Positions 1-5,107 of a stretch of DNA of 5,107 nucleotides are shown in pieces. The translations under genes were made by a program, and so were the position numbers. The notes beneath the pieces were generated by a model that saw only the letters and a list, made by a program, of their open reading frames with translations, was not told the DNA's origin and ran no database searches. Numbering within the stretch: the first letter of the stretch is position 1; the number at the start of each line of letters is the position of its first letter. Origin of the DNA: Candidatus Hydrogenedentota bacterium. GTDB lineage: Bacteria > Hydrogenedentota > Hydrogenedentia > Hydrogenedentales > CAITNO01. Location: contig JAKPUV010000241.1 in assembly GCA_029554925.1 (NCBI GenBank), positions 1 through 5,107 of the forward strand, read 5' to 3'.

Positions 1-1
1 C

Positions 2-181
2 ATGCTGGAGAACCTCGAGGAGGGCGCGCACGGGGCCCTGGTCGAGATGGGCATCCGCCAGCACTGCGCCCGCGTGGGCGCGGAGGCCGGCCTGGAATGC
101 GCCGAGCAGTTCCGCCACGAGAAGTTCGGCATGCTGGACATGGTCCTCGGCACCGACTTCGTCCGGCCCGACTTCGCGTGA
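2..181 (+). CDS. C-terminal end of an unidentified protein (5' end outside window)
   Basis: An open frame enters from the left edge and ends at a TGA at 179-181, giving at least 59 residues. The frame shows the strong G/C third-position bias of the neighbouring genes, and its stop overlaps the start of the next gene in a GTGA arrangement typical of co-translated genes. Both points support it being coding. The visible tail is rich in Glu, Ala, Gly and His, has two Cys (in QHCAR and LECAE) and ends in VRPDFA. It looks soluble, with no membrane segment or signal peptide in the visible part. The ATG at position 2 could in principle be a start, but a 59-residue protein is less likely than the end of a longer gene cut by the window. 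I do not recognise the family and assign no function. Confidence 0.6.
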   Translation: MLENLEEGAHGALVEMGIRQHCARVGAEAGLECAEQFRHEKFGMLDMVLGTDFVRPDFA

Positions 182-855
182 GCCCGGGGAACCGCGCCGG
201 GCGCGCGGCCGCCGCGCTCTTCAGCGCCGGGTCGCTGGGCTGCGCCGCCCTCATGACCCTGGGCAGGTTCACCCCCGTTCCCGTGCCGTTCATCTGGCTG
301 GTCCTCGGCGCGTCCACGGGGTTCGTGCTGGCCGGGGCGGCCGGGGGCGCGCCGGCGACCTGGCGCGGCCGGGGCCTGCTCCTCGGCCTGATCGGGTGCT
401 GGGGCGGCGACGTGATCGGCTCCCGCGACTTCATCGCCGGGGCGCTGAGTTTCCTGCTGGCGCACATCGCGTTCATCGCCGTGTTCGCCGCGCCGGGCGT
501 GCGGCCCCGCCGCCTGCTGGCGGGGGCGGCGGTCGCGGCGGTTCCGGGGGCCGCGCTGCTGCGGTCCTTCCTGCCCGGCGTGCCCCCCGGCGAGACGCTG
601 CTGGTCGCCGCGTATGTCGCGGTGATCTCCCTGATGGTGGTATGCGCCTTCGCCTCGCGCGACGCCGCCCCCGTTTTCCTCGCCGCGGCGGTCCTCTTCT
701 ACGTCTCCGACATCTTCGTCGCCCGCTGGCGCTACGGCGACGGCGCCGCGATCAACGGCACCCTCTGCTACCCCCTGTACTACCTCGCCTGCAACCTCTT
801 CGCCCTTGGCGCGTTCACCCTCCGCCCGAAAGGAAAGGCGGGGGAGGGGGGGTAG
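178..855 (+). CDS. YhhN/TMEM86-family integral membrane protein (lysoplasmalogenase-like)
   Basis: The product is 225 residues and very hydrophobic, with about eight predicted membrane helices (roughly 12-29, 36-56, 66-80, 86-104, 113-131, 138-158, 163-182 and 196-214). Seen in the sequence are the landmarks of the YhhN family: a Gly-Asp pair at 77-78 (GGDVIGSRDF), the following FLLAHIAFI helix with His96, a Ser-Asp pair at 177-178 (FYVSDIFVARWRY), and a final helix with YYLACNLFALG (201-211). YhhN family length is usually 200-240, so it is complete. Characterised relatives (TMEM86B and some bacterial YhhN proteins) hydrolyse the vinyl-ether bond of lysoplasmalogens in the membrane; applying that here is inference. 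I chose the GTG at 178 because it overlaps the upstream TGA. The longer reading from 97 would add an Arg-rich stretch that lies over the upstream gene. No good Shine-Dalgarno precedes 178, which fits translational coupling. The gene ends in a G-rich tract. Confidence 0.8.
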   Translation: MSPGNRAGRAAAALFSAGSLGCAALMTLGRFTPVPVPFIWLVLGASTGFVLAGAAGGAPATWRGRGLLLGLIGCWGGDVIGSRDFIAGALSFLLAHIAFIAVFAAPGVRPRRLLAGAAVAAVPGAALLRSFLPGVPPGETLLVAAYVAVISLMVVCAFASRDAAPVFLAAAVLFYVSDIFVARWRYGDGAAINGTLCYPLYYLACNLFALGAFTLRPKGKAGEGG

Positions 856-934
856 CGGAAGAGGTCGCCGCCTGCTGCGCCCGGGCGCGGACCCACAGGC
901 AGTCGTCTGTCAAGGCGCTCCGGCCTCGCCCCGG

Positions 935-963
935 TTGACGTGGACGGCCGCCGGTGCTACAGT
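935..963 (+). promoter_or_regulatory. Sigma70-type promoter for the GH28 gene
   Basis: TTGACG at 935-940 matches the -35 consensus at 5 of 6 bases. A 17-bp spacer (941-957) leads to TACAGT at 958-963, which matches TATAAT at 4 of 6. The spacer ends in TGC directly before the hexamer, giving an extended -10. Transcription would begin near 969-971, leaving a leader of about 50 nt before the GH28 start at 1021. It lies in the gap after the YhhN gene, so the GH28 gene probably has its own transcript. This is a pattern match only. Confidence 0.6.
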
Positions 964-967
964 GCCC

Positions 968-987
968 GCGGGGGCGCGCGCCCCCGC
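968..987. repeat. Perfect 20-bp palindrome at the predicted transcription start
   Basis: The sequence GCGGGGGCGCGCGCCCCCGC equals its own reverse complement over all 20 bases. It starts 5 bases after the -10 hexamer and so covers the predicted +1 of the GH28 promoter. It could be an operator for a dimeric regulator or a GC-rich hairpin at the 5' end of the mRNA. It is low-complexity G/C in a G/C-rich genome, so chance is a real alternative. Confidence 0.4.
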
Positions 988-1007
988 AACGCGGCGCAAC
1001 GGCGGCT

Positions 1008-1012
1008 GGAGG
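1008..1012 (+). promoter_or_regulatory. Shine-Dalgarno site that sets the GH28 start
   Basis: GGAGG lies 8 bases before the ATG at 1021. This favours 1021 over the alternative ATGs in frame at 940 (which lies inside the promoter) and 1027 (14 bases from the site). Confidence 0.7.
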
Positions 1013-1020
1013 CTTTTCCC

Positions 1021-2658
1021 ATGGGCATGCGGGCGAACTGGATGACAGGGTGCGCGGGCATCGCGCTGCTTTTCGCGGCGGGACTGGCGGCGGCGGCGCC
1101 GGGCGGGGTGTATGACGTGACCGCGCACGGCGCGGCGGGCGACGGCGCGGCGCTGGACACGGCGGCGATCCAGGCGGCCATTGACGCCTGCGCGGCGGCG
1201 GGGGGCGGCGTGGTGTCGTTTCCGCCGGGGGCCTACCTCACGGGCACGGTGTACCTGAAGAGCGGCGTCCACCTGCGGGTGGAACGGGGGGCCACGGTGC
1301 TCGGCAGCACGAACCTCGCGGACTACCCCGTGAACACCTGCGCCCACGCGTCGCGGAGCGACGAGTACACCGTGCGCGCCCTGGTCTGGGGCGAGGGACT
1401 GGAGGACGTGGGCATCACGGGGGCGGGCGTCCTCGACGGGCAGGGGGCGGCCTTCCGGGGAAAGACGGCCACGGACGCCGAGGCGGGGGAGGCGTCGCGC
1501 GCGCTCACGGCGGCGGGGCGCTACCCGGTCCATCCGCGCTACGCCGTGCGGCCCTACCTCATCCGCCTCATCAGCTGCCGCAACGTGCTGGTGGAGGGGG
1601 TGACGATGCGCAACTCGGCCATGTGGATGCAGCACTACCTCGACTGCGACTTCCTCACTGTGCGCGGGATCACGGTGTGGAACCACGTCAGCGGCAACAA
1701 CGACATGATCGACCTGGACGGCTGCCGCAACGTGGTGGTGTCGGACTGCGTGGGCGACTCGGACGACGACGCCCTCACACTCAAGAGCACGGGGCCGCGC
1801 GCGACGGAGCATGTCGTCATCACGAACTGCATCCTGCGCTCCCACTGCAACGCCATCAAGATGGGCACCGAGTCTGCGGGCGGCTTCCGCGACATCGCCA
1901 TCAGCAACTGCGTCATCCAGCGGTCGGAGTCCCGGCCGTCGGAGGGGGAACAGCTTTCGGGCCGGGTGGACGGCATCTCCGGCATCTCGCTGGAGCTGGT
2001 GGACGGCGGCGTCCTGGAGCGCGTGTCCGTCTCCAACATCGTCATCGAGGGGACCGCCGCGCCGCTGTTCATGCGCCTGGGCAACCGCGGCAAGACGCCG
2101 AAGCCCGGCGACCCGAAGCCGGCGCCCGGCGTGATGCGCGACATCGCCGTCAGCAACATCGTCGCCACCGGCGCGGGCGTGGTCGGCTGCGCCTTCTCCG
2201 GCATTCCGGGGCATTGCATCGAGAACGTGAGCCTGTCCAACATCAGCGTCCGGTTCCAGGGCGGCGGGAAGACCCGCCCCCTCGCCGACGTGCCCGAGGC
2301 GGAGGAGAAATACCCCGAGGCGTTCATGTTCGGCGACCTGCCCGCCTACGGGTTCACCTTCCGCCATGTGCGCGGATTCACCGTGCGCGATGTCCGGCTC
2401 GGCTTCGACGCGGACGACCCGCGCCCCGCCGTTGTGTGCGACGATGTGGAGGGGATGCGGCTCGACGGGCTCCAGGCGCGGGCGGTCCCCGGCGCGGCGG
2501 CCCAGGTGCTCCTGCGCGACACGCGCGACCTGCTGGTCACCGGCTGCACCGCGGACGCGGCGGCGGCCTTCCTCGCCGAGGAAAGCGGCTGTGACGACAT
2601 CCGCCTCATGAACAACGACACGGGCCGCGCAAAGAAGGAGCGGGTGAAGGCGAGGTGA
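1021..2658 (+). CDS. Secreted glycoside hydrolase family 28 protein (polygalacturonase-like beta-helix)
   Basis: The product is 545 residues. Residues 1-26 form a signal peptide (Arg4, a hydrophobic run from about 11 to 23, then an Ala-rich cleavage region before PGG), so it should be exported. The family's N-terminal signature follows: DVTAHGAAGDG (32-42), DTAAIQAAID (46-55), SFPPGAYLTG (66-75), then LRVERGATVLGS. The right-handed parallel beta-helix carries repeated short 'ISNC/VSNI'-type rungs. Active-site equivalents are N226-N227-D228 (family NTD), D249-D250 in DSDDDALTLKS, and H275 in SHCNAIKMGTES; the first three Asp are the usual catalytic acids of GH28. The classical Arg-Ile-Lys motif is not seen. 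In its place is GISGISLELVDGG (318-330) followed by LFMRLGNR (349-356), a layout I associate with a bacterial GH28 subgroup. GH28 enzymes hydrolyse galacturonide or rhamnogalacturonan linkages in pectin; the exact substrate cannot be told here. It has its own promoter and ribosome site. Confidence 0.9.
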   Translation: MGMRANWMTGCAGIALLFAAGLAAAAPGGVYDVTAHGAAGDGAALDTAAIQAAIDACAAAGGGVVSFPPGAYLTGTVYLKSGVHLRVERGATVLGSTNLADYPVNTCAHASRSDEYTVRALVWGEGLEDVGITGAGVLDGQGAAFRGKTATDAEAGEASRALTAAGRYPVHPRYAVRPYLIRLISCRNVLVEGVTMRNSAMWMQHYLDCDFLTVRGITVWNHVSGNNDMIDLDGCRNVVVSDCVGDSDDDALTLKSTGPRATEHVVITNCILRSHCNAIKMGTESAGGFRDIAISNCVIQRSESRPSEGEQLSGRVDGISGISLELVDGGVLERVSVSNIVIEGTAAPLFMRLGNRGKTPKPGDPKPAPGVMRDIAVSNIVATGAGVVGCAFSGIPGHCIENVSLSNISVRFQGGGKTRPLADVPEAEEKYPEAFMFGDLPAYGFTFRHVRGFTVRDVRLGFDADDPRPAVVCDDVEGMRLDGLQARAVPGAAAQVLLRDTRDLLVTGCTADAAAAFLAEESGCDDIRLMNNDTGRAKKERVKAR

Positions 2659-2700
2659 AAAGGCCCCCCTGCCGGACCGGCGCGAGGCCGTTGTGGGTGA

Positions 2701-2796
2701 GGCTGTTGAAGAATCCCTTCCCCAACCTCGCCCTGCTGCTGCAAGTCCTTGTCCTGCGCCACCCGCCCGCGGGGTGTCCGGACTTTTTCAGCGGCC
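2701..2796. repeat. Possible small mobile element or remnant with imperfect terminal inverted repeats
   Basis: The left end reads GGCTGTTGAAGAATCC (2701-2716). The right end, GGACTTTTTCAGCGGCC (2780-2796), reads on the other strand as GGCCGCTGAAAAAGTCC. The first 13 positions agree at 10, and both arms then end in TCC after a one-base offset. Ends of the 'ggctgttgaaaaagtcc' kind occur at insertion sequences and small non-autonomous elements in many bacteria; that comparison is from memory. There is no transposase frame inside and I see no clear target-site duplication, so this would be a miniature element or a decayed one. It could also act only as a folded 3' region of the GH28 transcript. 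Confidence 0.35.
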
Positions 2797-2822
2797 CCCC
2801 GGCCCCTGTCTGGTCGGGCTGA

Positions 2823-2857
2823 CGGCCGGTCCCGCGAAATGAATCACAAACCGGCCG
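2823..2857. repeat. 8-bp inverted repeat upstream of the lipoprotein gene
   Basis: CGGCCGGT at 2823-2830 is matched exactly by ACCGGCCG at 2850-2857, with 19 bases between. It lies just upstream of the TATACC sequence at 2861 and about 57 bases before the lipoprotein start, where an operator could sit. Short GC-rich repeats like this arise easily by chance at this base composition. Confidence 0.25.
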
Positions 2858-2896
2858 CGTTATACCCGGTTGAGCCTGGATGAAGGGCATACTCCA

Positions 2897-2903
2897 GAAA
2901 GGA
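2897..2903 (+). promoter_or_regulatory. Shine-Dalgarno site that sets the lipoprotein start
   Basis: GAAAGGA lies 11 bases before the ATG at 2915, a slightly long but usable spacing. It supports this start over the TTG in frame at 2870, which would put 15 extra polar residues in front of the signal peptide. Confidence 0.5.
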
Positions 2904-2914
2904 CGCGTCAGGTT

Positions 2915-3766
2915 ATGAGGTCACGGTCTTCCAGCGTTGCGGTCATCGCACTCATCGCAGGGTGCCTCGTTGCCGTTGGATGCTCGAATCCGAAGCCCTG
3001 GCCGCAAAGCCCGCTGTACGAAACGCCGGCCAACGATCCCAACTGGGAGGCGCCCGCCAGCAGGGAAGAGGCCATGGCCGCAATGGCGGGGCACTACGCC
3101 CACTTTGACGTGGTCGCCTACGACGGCGAGACGCCCAACGGCCCCCTCTCGACCTTTGTCATTTCCTACGGCTTCACGGACCTGGTCATCGAAAACGGGG
3201 AACTTGTCGAGTACGACCGCTTTTGCCATGCGGAGCACAAAGCCAACCAGAACATGGTCACCTCCTTTCCCGACGCGGCCACCCAGGCCATTCTCCCCCG
3301 AAGCGCCATCGTGGACGTCTACGAAGAGGGCGGGGCATGGAAGATATGGCGCCCCGCAACGCCCACCCTGATCGGGATCGGCGGGGATCCGGACCTGCCG
3401 CTGTCCATGGACCCCGACGACCCGCTCATCCGCGACGATGACGGGGACGGAAAGCCCGGCGTCACCGTGTTTGTGAAACTGTTCGGGCTGATCGGGGGGG
3501 AGATCTATCTGGCCCGCCGCGAGATATTCCAGAACGACCTGACGCTCTTCTCCGACGGCAGTCTGCGCGGCACGGTGGTGGACGATTCAGAGCAGCTGGT
3601 GGTCGGCGCATCCCTGGGAATCCTGAACGCGCCCAACGATCCGGACCAGTGGGACGACCCCGGCCTGAATCCGATCCTGCTCGTTCCCATTCCTGACGAC
3701 ATCGACACCTGCGAAGAGCTCATGGCGATGCGGGATGCGTTGTTCCCCCCTGAGCCTGAATTCTGA
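2915..3766 (+). CDS. Uncharacterised lipoprotein with a DxDxDG calcium-loop motif
   Basis: The product is 283 residues. The N-terminus is a lipoprotein signal: Arg2 and Arg4, a hydrophobic run (about 8-20), then AVGC with the acylated Cys at 23. The mature protein should therefore be anchored in a membrane, outside the cytoplasm. The mature part is acidic and rich in Asp and Pro. Residues 174-183 read DDDGDGKPGV, a DxDxDG loop like those in EF-hand, dockerin and thrombospondin type-3 calcium sites, within an Asp-rich stretch starting at D166. Beyond it is a strand-rich segment (GEIYLARREIF, then LTLFSDGSLRGTVVD) and a tail with C266 and LFPPEPEF. C104 and C266 are the only Cys after the lipid-bearing one and could form a disulfide. 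Similar lipoproteins of unknown function occur in myxobacteria and relatives as I recall them; I cannot name a family. Third-position G+C is visibly lower than in the flanking genes. It has its own ribosome site and is probably monocistronic. Confidence 0.8.
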   Translation: MRSRSSSVAVIALIAGCLVAVGCSNPKPWPQSPLYETPANDPNWEAPASREEAMAAMAGHYAHFDVVAYDGETPNGPLSTFVISYGFTDLVIENGELVEYDRFCHAEHKANQNMVTSFPDAATQAILPRSAIVDVYEEGGAWKIWRPATPTLIGIGGDPDLPLSMDPDDPLIRDDDGDGKPGVTVFVKLFGLIGGEIYLARREIFQNDLTLFSDGSLRGTVVDDSEQLVVGASLGILNAPNDPDQWDDPGLNPILLVPIPDDIDTCEELMAMRDALFPPEPEF

Positions 3767-3803
3767 CGTTGTTTTCGGCGCAGCTCCTCCCGGGAACGCC
3801 CGC

Positions 3804-3881
3804 AATGTAGACGCGCCATCTTGGCGCGTTCTTGGGGTTTTCGTTGAACCGAAGAACGCGCCAAGATGGCGCGTCCACGTT
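3804..3881. repeat. Large nested palindrome between convergent genes (possible cruciform or bidirectional terminator)
   Basis: Two 30-nt arms, 3804-3833 and 3852-3881, are reverse complements at 28 of 30 positions. The inner 24 pairs (3810-3833 with 3852-3875) are perfect; the exceptions pair 3806 with 3879 (a T-G pair) and 3809 with 3876. The 18-nt loop can pair further, GGTT at 3836-3839 with AACC at 3847-3850. Each arm is also palindromic by itself: ACGCGCCA-TCT-TGGCGCGT at 3811-3829 and ACGCGCCA-AGA-TGGCGCGT at 3856-3874. RNA from either strand could form one long hairpin or two small ones. It lies 37 bases after the lipoprotein stop and 40 bases beyond the comM stop, where a shared terminator would be expected, but no strong T-run follows either arm. 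A dispersed palindromic (REP/BIME-like) repeat is the main alternative. Confidence 0.85.
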
Positions 3882-3906
3882 TCCCGTCCTCGGCGGTCCG
3901 GGGTTT

Positions 3907-3920
3907 GCCGTACGAACGGC
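3907..3920 (-). terminator. Small hairpin just after the comM stop
   Basis: GCCGT at 3907-3911 pairs with ACGGC at 3916-3920 around the loop ACGA. It sits immediately downstream of the comM stop codon on the minus strand. The stem is only 5 bp and no T-run follows, so it is weak as a terminator by itself. Confidence 0.2.
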
Positions 3921-3921
3921 C

Positions 3922-5107
3922 CTATGCGCCGGCGAAGAGCTGCTGGTCGAGGCTGCGGTACTGGACGGCCTCGCCGACGTGGTTCTCGCGGATGATGTCG
4001 GAGCCCTCGAGGTCGGCGAGGGTGCGTGAGACGCGGAGGATCTTGTCGTAGGCGCGGGCGCTGAGGCCGAGGCGGTGCAGGGCGCTCTCCAGCATCCCCT
4101 TCGCGCCCTCGGTGGTCACGCAGTGCTTGCGGATGGCGCGGGTGTCGAGGTGGGCGTTGCAGGTGTGGCGGCCGCCGAGGCGGTGCTGCTGCCGGTCGCG
4201 GGCCTCCTGCACCTGGGCGCGGACCTCGGCGCTAGTGGGGCCGCTGGCGCGGTGGTCCGTCAGCTCCTCGAACGAGAGGGGCGGCACGTCCACGTGGATG
4301 TCAATGCGGTCGAGGAGCGGCCCGGACACGCGGCCCATGTAGCGCTGCACCTCGCCCAGGCTGCACCGGCAGACCTTGCGCGGGTCCGTGCGGCAGCCGC
4401 AGGGGCAGGGGTTCATGGCCACCACCAGCATGAAGCGGCTGGGGTAGGTGACGGAGTAGTTTGCCCGGCGGATGTGGACCTGGCCCTCCTCCAGCGGCTG
4501 GCGCAGCACCTCCAGCGTGGCCCGGTTGAACTCCGGCAGCTCGTCGAGGAAGAGCACGCCGTTGTGCGCGAGGCTCACCTCGCCGGGGCAGGCCGTCGGC
4601 CCGCCGCCGCCGCCCGCGATGGACACGGTGGTCGAGGTGTGGTGGGGGCTGCGGAAGGGCCGCGTGACCACGAGCGCGTCGCGCCGCGCGATGCTCGGCA
4701 TGACGCTGTAGATGCGCGTGGTCTCCAGGGACTCCTCGAAGGTCATCTCGGGCAGGATGCCCGGCAGGCGCGACGCGAGCATGGTCTTGCCCGTGCCCGG
4801 CGGCCCCACCATGAGCAGGTTGTGGCCCCCCGCCGCCGCCACGGTCAGCGCGCGCTTCACGGCGCCCTGCCCCTTCACGTCGCTGAGGTCCGGCACCTCG
4901 CGGCGGGCCGACGAAAAGGCCGCCGCCACGTCCGTCACATGCGGGGCGATCTCCTCCGCGCCCGAGAGGAAGGCGTGCGCCTCGTGGAGCGACCCCACGG
5001 GCAGCACCCGTATCTTGTCCGTGACCCCGGCCTCGCCCGCGTTGTGCCGCGGCAGCAGGACGCCCTCCAGCCCCAGGTCCCGCGCCGTGATCGCCATGGC
5101 CAGCGCG
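3922..5107 (-). CDS. comM: ComM/YifB Mg-chelatase-like AAA+ ATPase, N-terminus cut by window edge
   Basis: About 394 residues are visible and the frame stays open at the right edge. Family length is about 500, so roughly the first 115 residues (part of the N-terminal ChlI, S5-like domain) lie outside. The ATG at 5095-5097 is internal: the codons before it fit the family's 'ALA' helix. Numbering from that Met: end of the N-terminal domain at 1-46, then the AAA+ core (about 72-278) with Walker A GPPGTGKT at 98-105 (bases 4783-4806), Walker B VLFLDE at 181-186 (4540-4557), MNPCPCG at 228-234 and an Arg-finger region GPLLDRID at 259-266. A Cys cluster (231, 233, 235, 243, 245; bases 4363-4407) fits the family's likely metal-binding insertion. 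The C-terminal Mg_chelatase_C domain covers about 287-384. In Vibrio cholerae, ComM is a hexameric helicase promoting branch migration during natural transformation; it is widespread also outside known competent species. It converges on the lipoprotein gene. Confidence 0.95.
   Translation of the reverse strand, partial: ALAMAITARDLGLEGVLLPRHNAGEAGVTDKIRVLPVGSLHEAHAFLSGAEEIAPHVTDVAAAFSSARREVPDLSDVKGQGAVKRALTVAAAGGHNLLMVGPPGTGKTMLASRLPGILPEMTFEESLETTRIYSVMPSIARRDALVVTRPFRSPHHTSTTVSIAGGGGGPTACPGEVSLAHNGVLFLDELPEFNRATLEVLRQPLEEGQVHIRRANYSVTYPSRFMLVVAMNPCPCGCRTDPRKVCRCSLGEVQRYMGRVSGPLLDRIDIHVDVPPLSFEELTDHRASGPTSAEVRAQVQEARDRQQHRLGGRHTCNAHLDTRAIRKHCVTTEGAKGMLESALHRLGLSARAYDKILRVSRTLADLEGSDIIRENHVGEAVQYRSLDQQLFAGA

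Larger units (their letters stand above)
2659..2914. other. Gene-free gap between the GH28 and lipoprotein genes
   Basis: About 256 bases with no convincing gene. It holds, in order, a short GC-rich dyad GCCGGACCGGC at 2671-2681 (loop too small and no T-run, so a poor terminator), the 2701-2796 inverted-repeat segment, the inverted repeat at 2823-2857, and the ribosome site of the next gene. TATACC at 2861-2866 could be a -10 for the lipoprotein gene, but no fitting -35 is visible, so I do not call a promoter. Confidence 0.5.

Noticed and set aside
97..177. Upstream extension of the YhhN protein from an ATG at 97
   Set aside because: It adds an Arg/Pro-rich leader overlapping the upstream coding frame; the GTG at 178 in the GTGA overlap gives a normal family length.
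940..1020. Upstream start of the GH28 protein at 940
   Set aside because: It lies inside the -35/-10 promoter region and would bury the signal peptide behind an Arg-rich stretch; the ATG at 1021 has GGAGG at good spacing.
910..2367. A 485-residue open frame on the minus strand opposite the GH28 gene
   Set aside because: It is Arg, His, Val and Ala rich with no recognisable domain, and it lies fully against a clear GH28 gene. Long antisense frames are expected in DNA of this G/C bias.
1623..2594. A 323-residue Arg/His/Pro-rich plus-strand frame inside the GH28 gene
   Set aside because: It is an out-of-frame shadow of the GH28 gene with biased composition and no motifs.
2671..2681. GCCGGACCGGC dyad after the GH28 stop as an intrinsic terminator
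   Set aside because: The loop would be too short for a stable 5-bp stem and no T-run follows.
2606..2890. A 94-residue minus-strand frame spanning the end of the GH28 gene and the gap
   Set aside because: Its composition is that of a translated repeat, with no domain and no ribosome site I could identify; it crosses the possible mobile element and the GH28 end.
2870..2893. TTGAGC (2870) and CATACT (2888) as a promoter for the lipoprotein gene
   Set aside because: The spacer is only 12 bases, too short for a sigma70 promoter.
1..5107. CRISPR array, tRNA or rRNA genes, toxin-antitoxin or defence genes
   Set aside because: No direct-repeat arrays, cloverleaf-like sequence or such protein families were seen on either strand.

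Overview
The window is high-GC bacterial DNA, estimated by eye at about 70% G+C and strongly G/C-biased at third codon positions. It looks like ordinary chromosome: no phage, integrase or transposase gene is visible. The gene content is a YhhN membrane protein, a secreted GH28 pectinase-like enzyme of the 'SHCNAIK' type, an orphan lipoprotein with a DxDxDG calcium motif, and a YifB/ComM ATPase. This would suit a heterotrophic, Gram-negative-type bacterium that degrades polysaccharides, for example in or near the Planctomycetota, Hydrogenedentota or Lentisphaerota. That placement is inference from gene style; no marker gene is present.

Layout: (1) Bases 2-181 (+) hold the C-terminal end of an unidentified protein. 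Its TGA overlaps the GTG start of a 225-residue YhhN/TMEM86-family membrane protein (178-855, +), so the two are probably translationally coupled. (2) After a short gap there is a well-formed sigma70-type promoter (TTGACG, 17-bp spacer, extended -10 TGC-TACAGT). A perfect 20-bp palindrome lies at the predicted transcription start. A Shine-Dalgarno site then leads into a 545-residue exported GH28-family beta-helix protein (1021-2658, +). (3) A gene-free gap (2659-2914) contains a roughly 96-bp segment with imperfect terminal inverted repeats that resembles a small non-coding mobile element or its remnant, followed by a smaller inverted repeat. (4) A 283-residue lipoprotein of unknown function (2915-3766, +) has visibly lower G+C than its neighbours. 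(5) The convergent gap (3767-3921) is dominated by a large nested palindrome: two 30-nt arms that pair at 28 of 30 positions, each arm itself palindromic. (6) The C-terminal 394 or so residues of a ComM/YifB Mg-chelatase-like AAA+ ATPase run on the minus strand from the right window edge to 3922.

The genes do not form one pathway. The YhhN gene and the partial gene before it form one unit. The GH28 gene has its own promoter and is probably a stand-alone catabolic gene. The lipoprotein is probably monocistronic, and comM is transcribed toward it. I found no defence system, CRISPR array, RNA gene or clearly new multi-gene system. The most interesting items are the non-coding structures (nested palindrome, promoter-linked palindrome, possible miniature element) and the uncharacterised lipoprotein.
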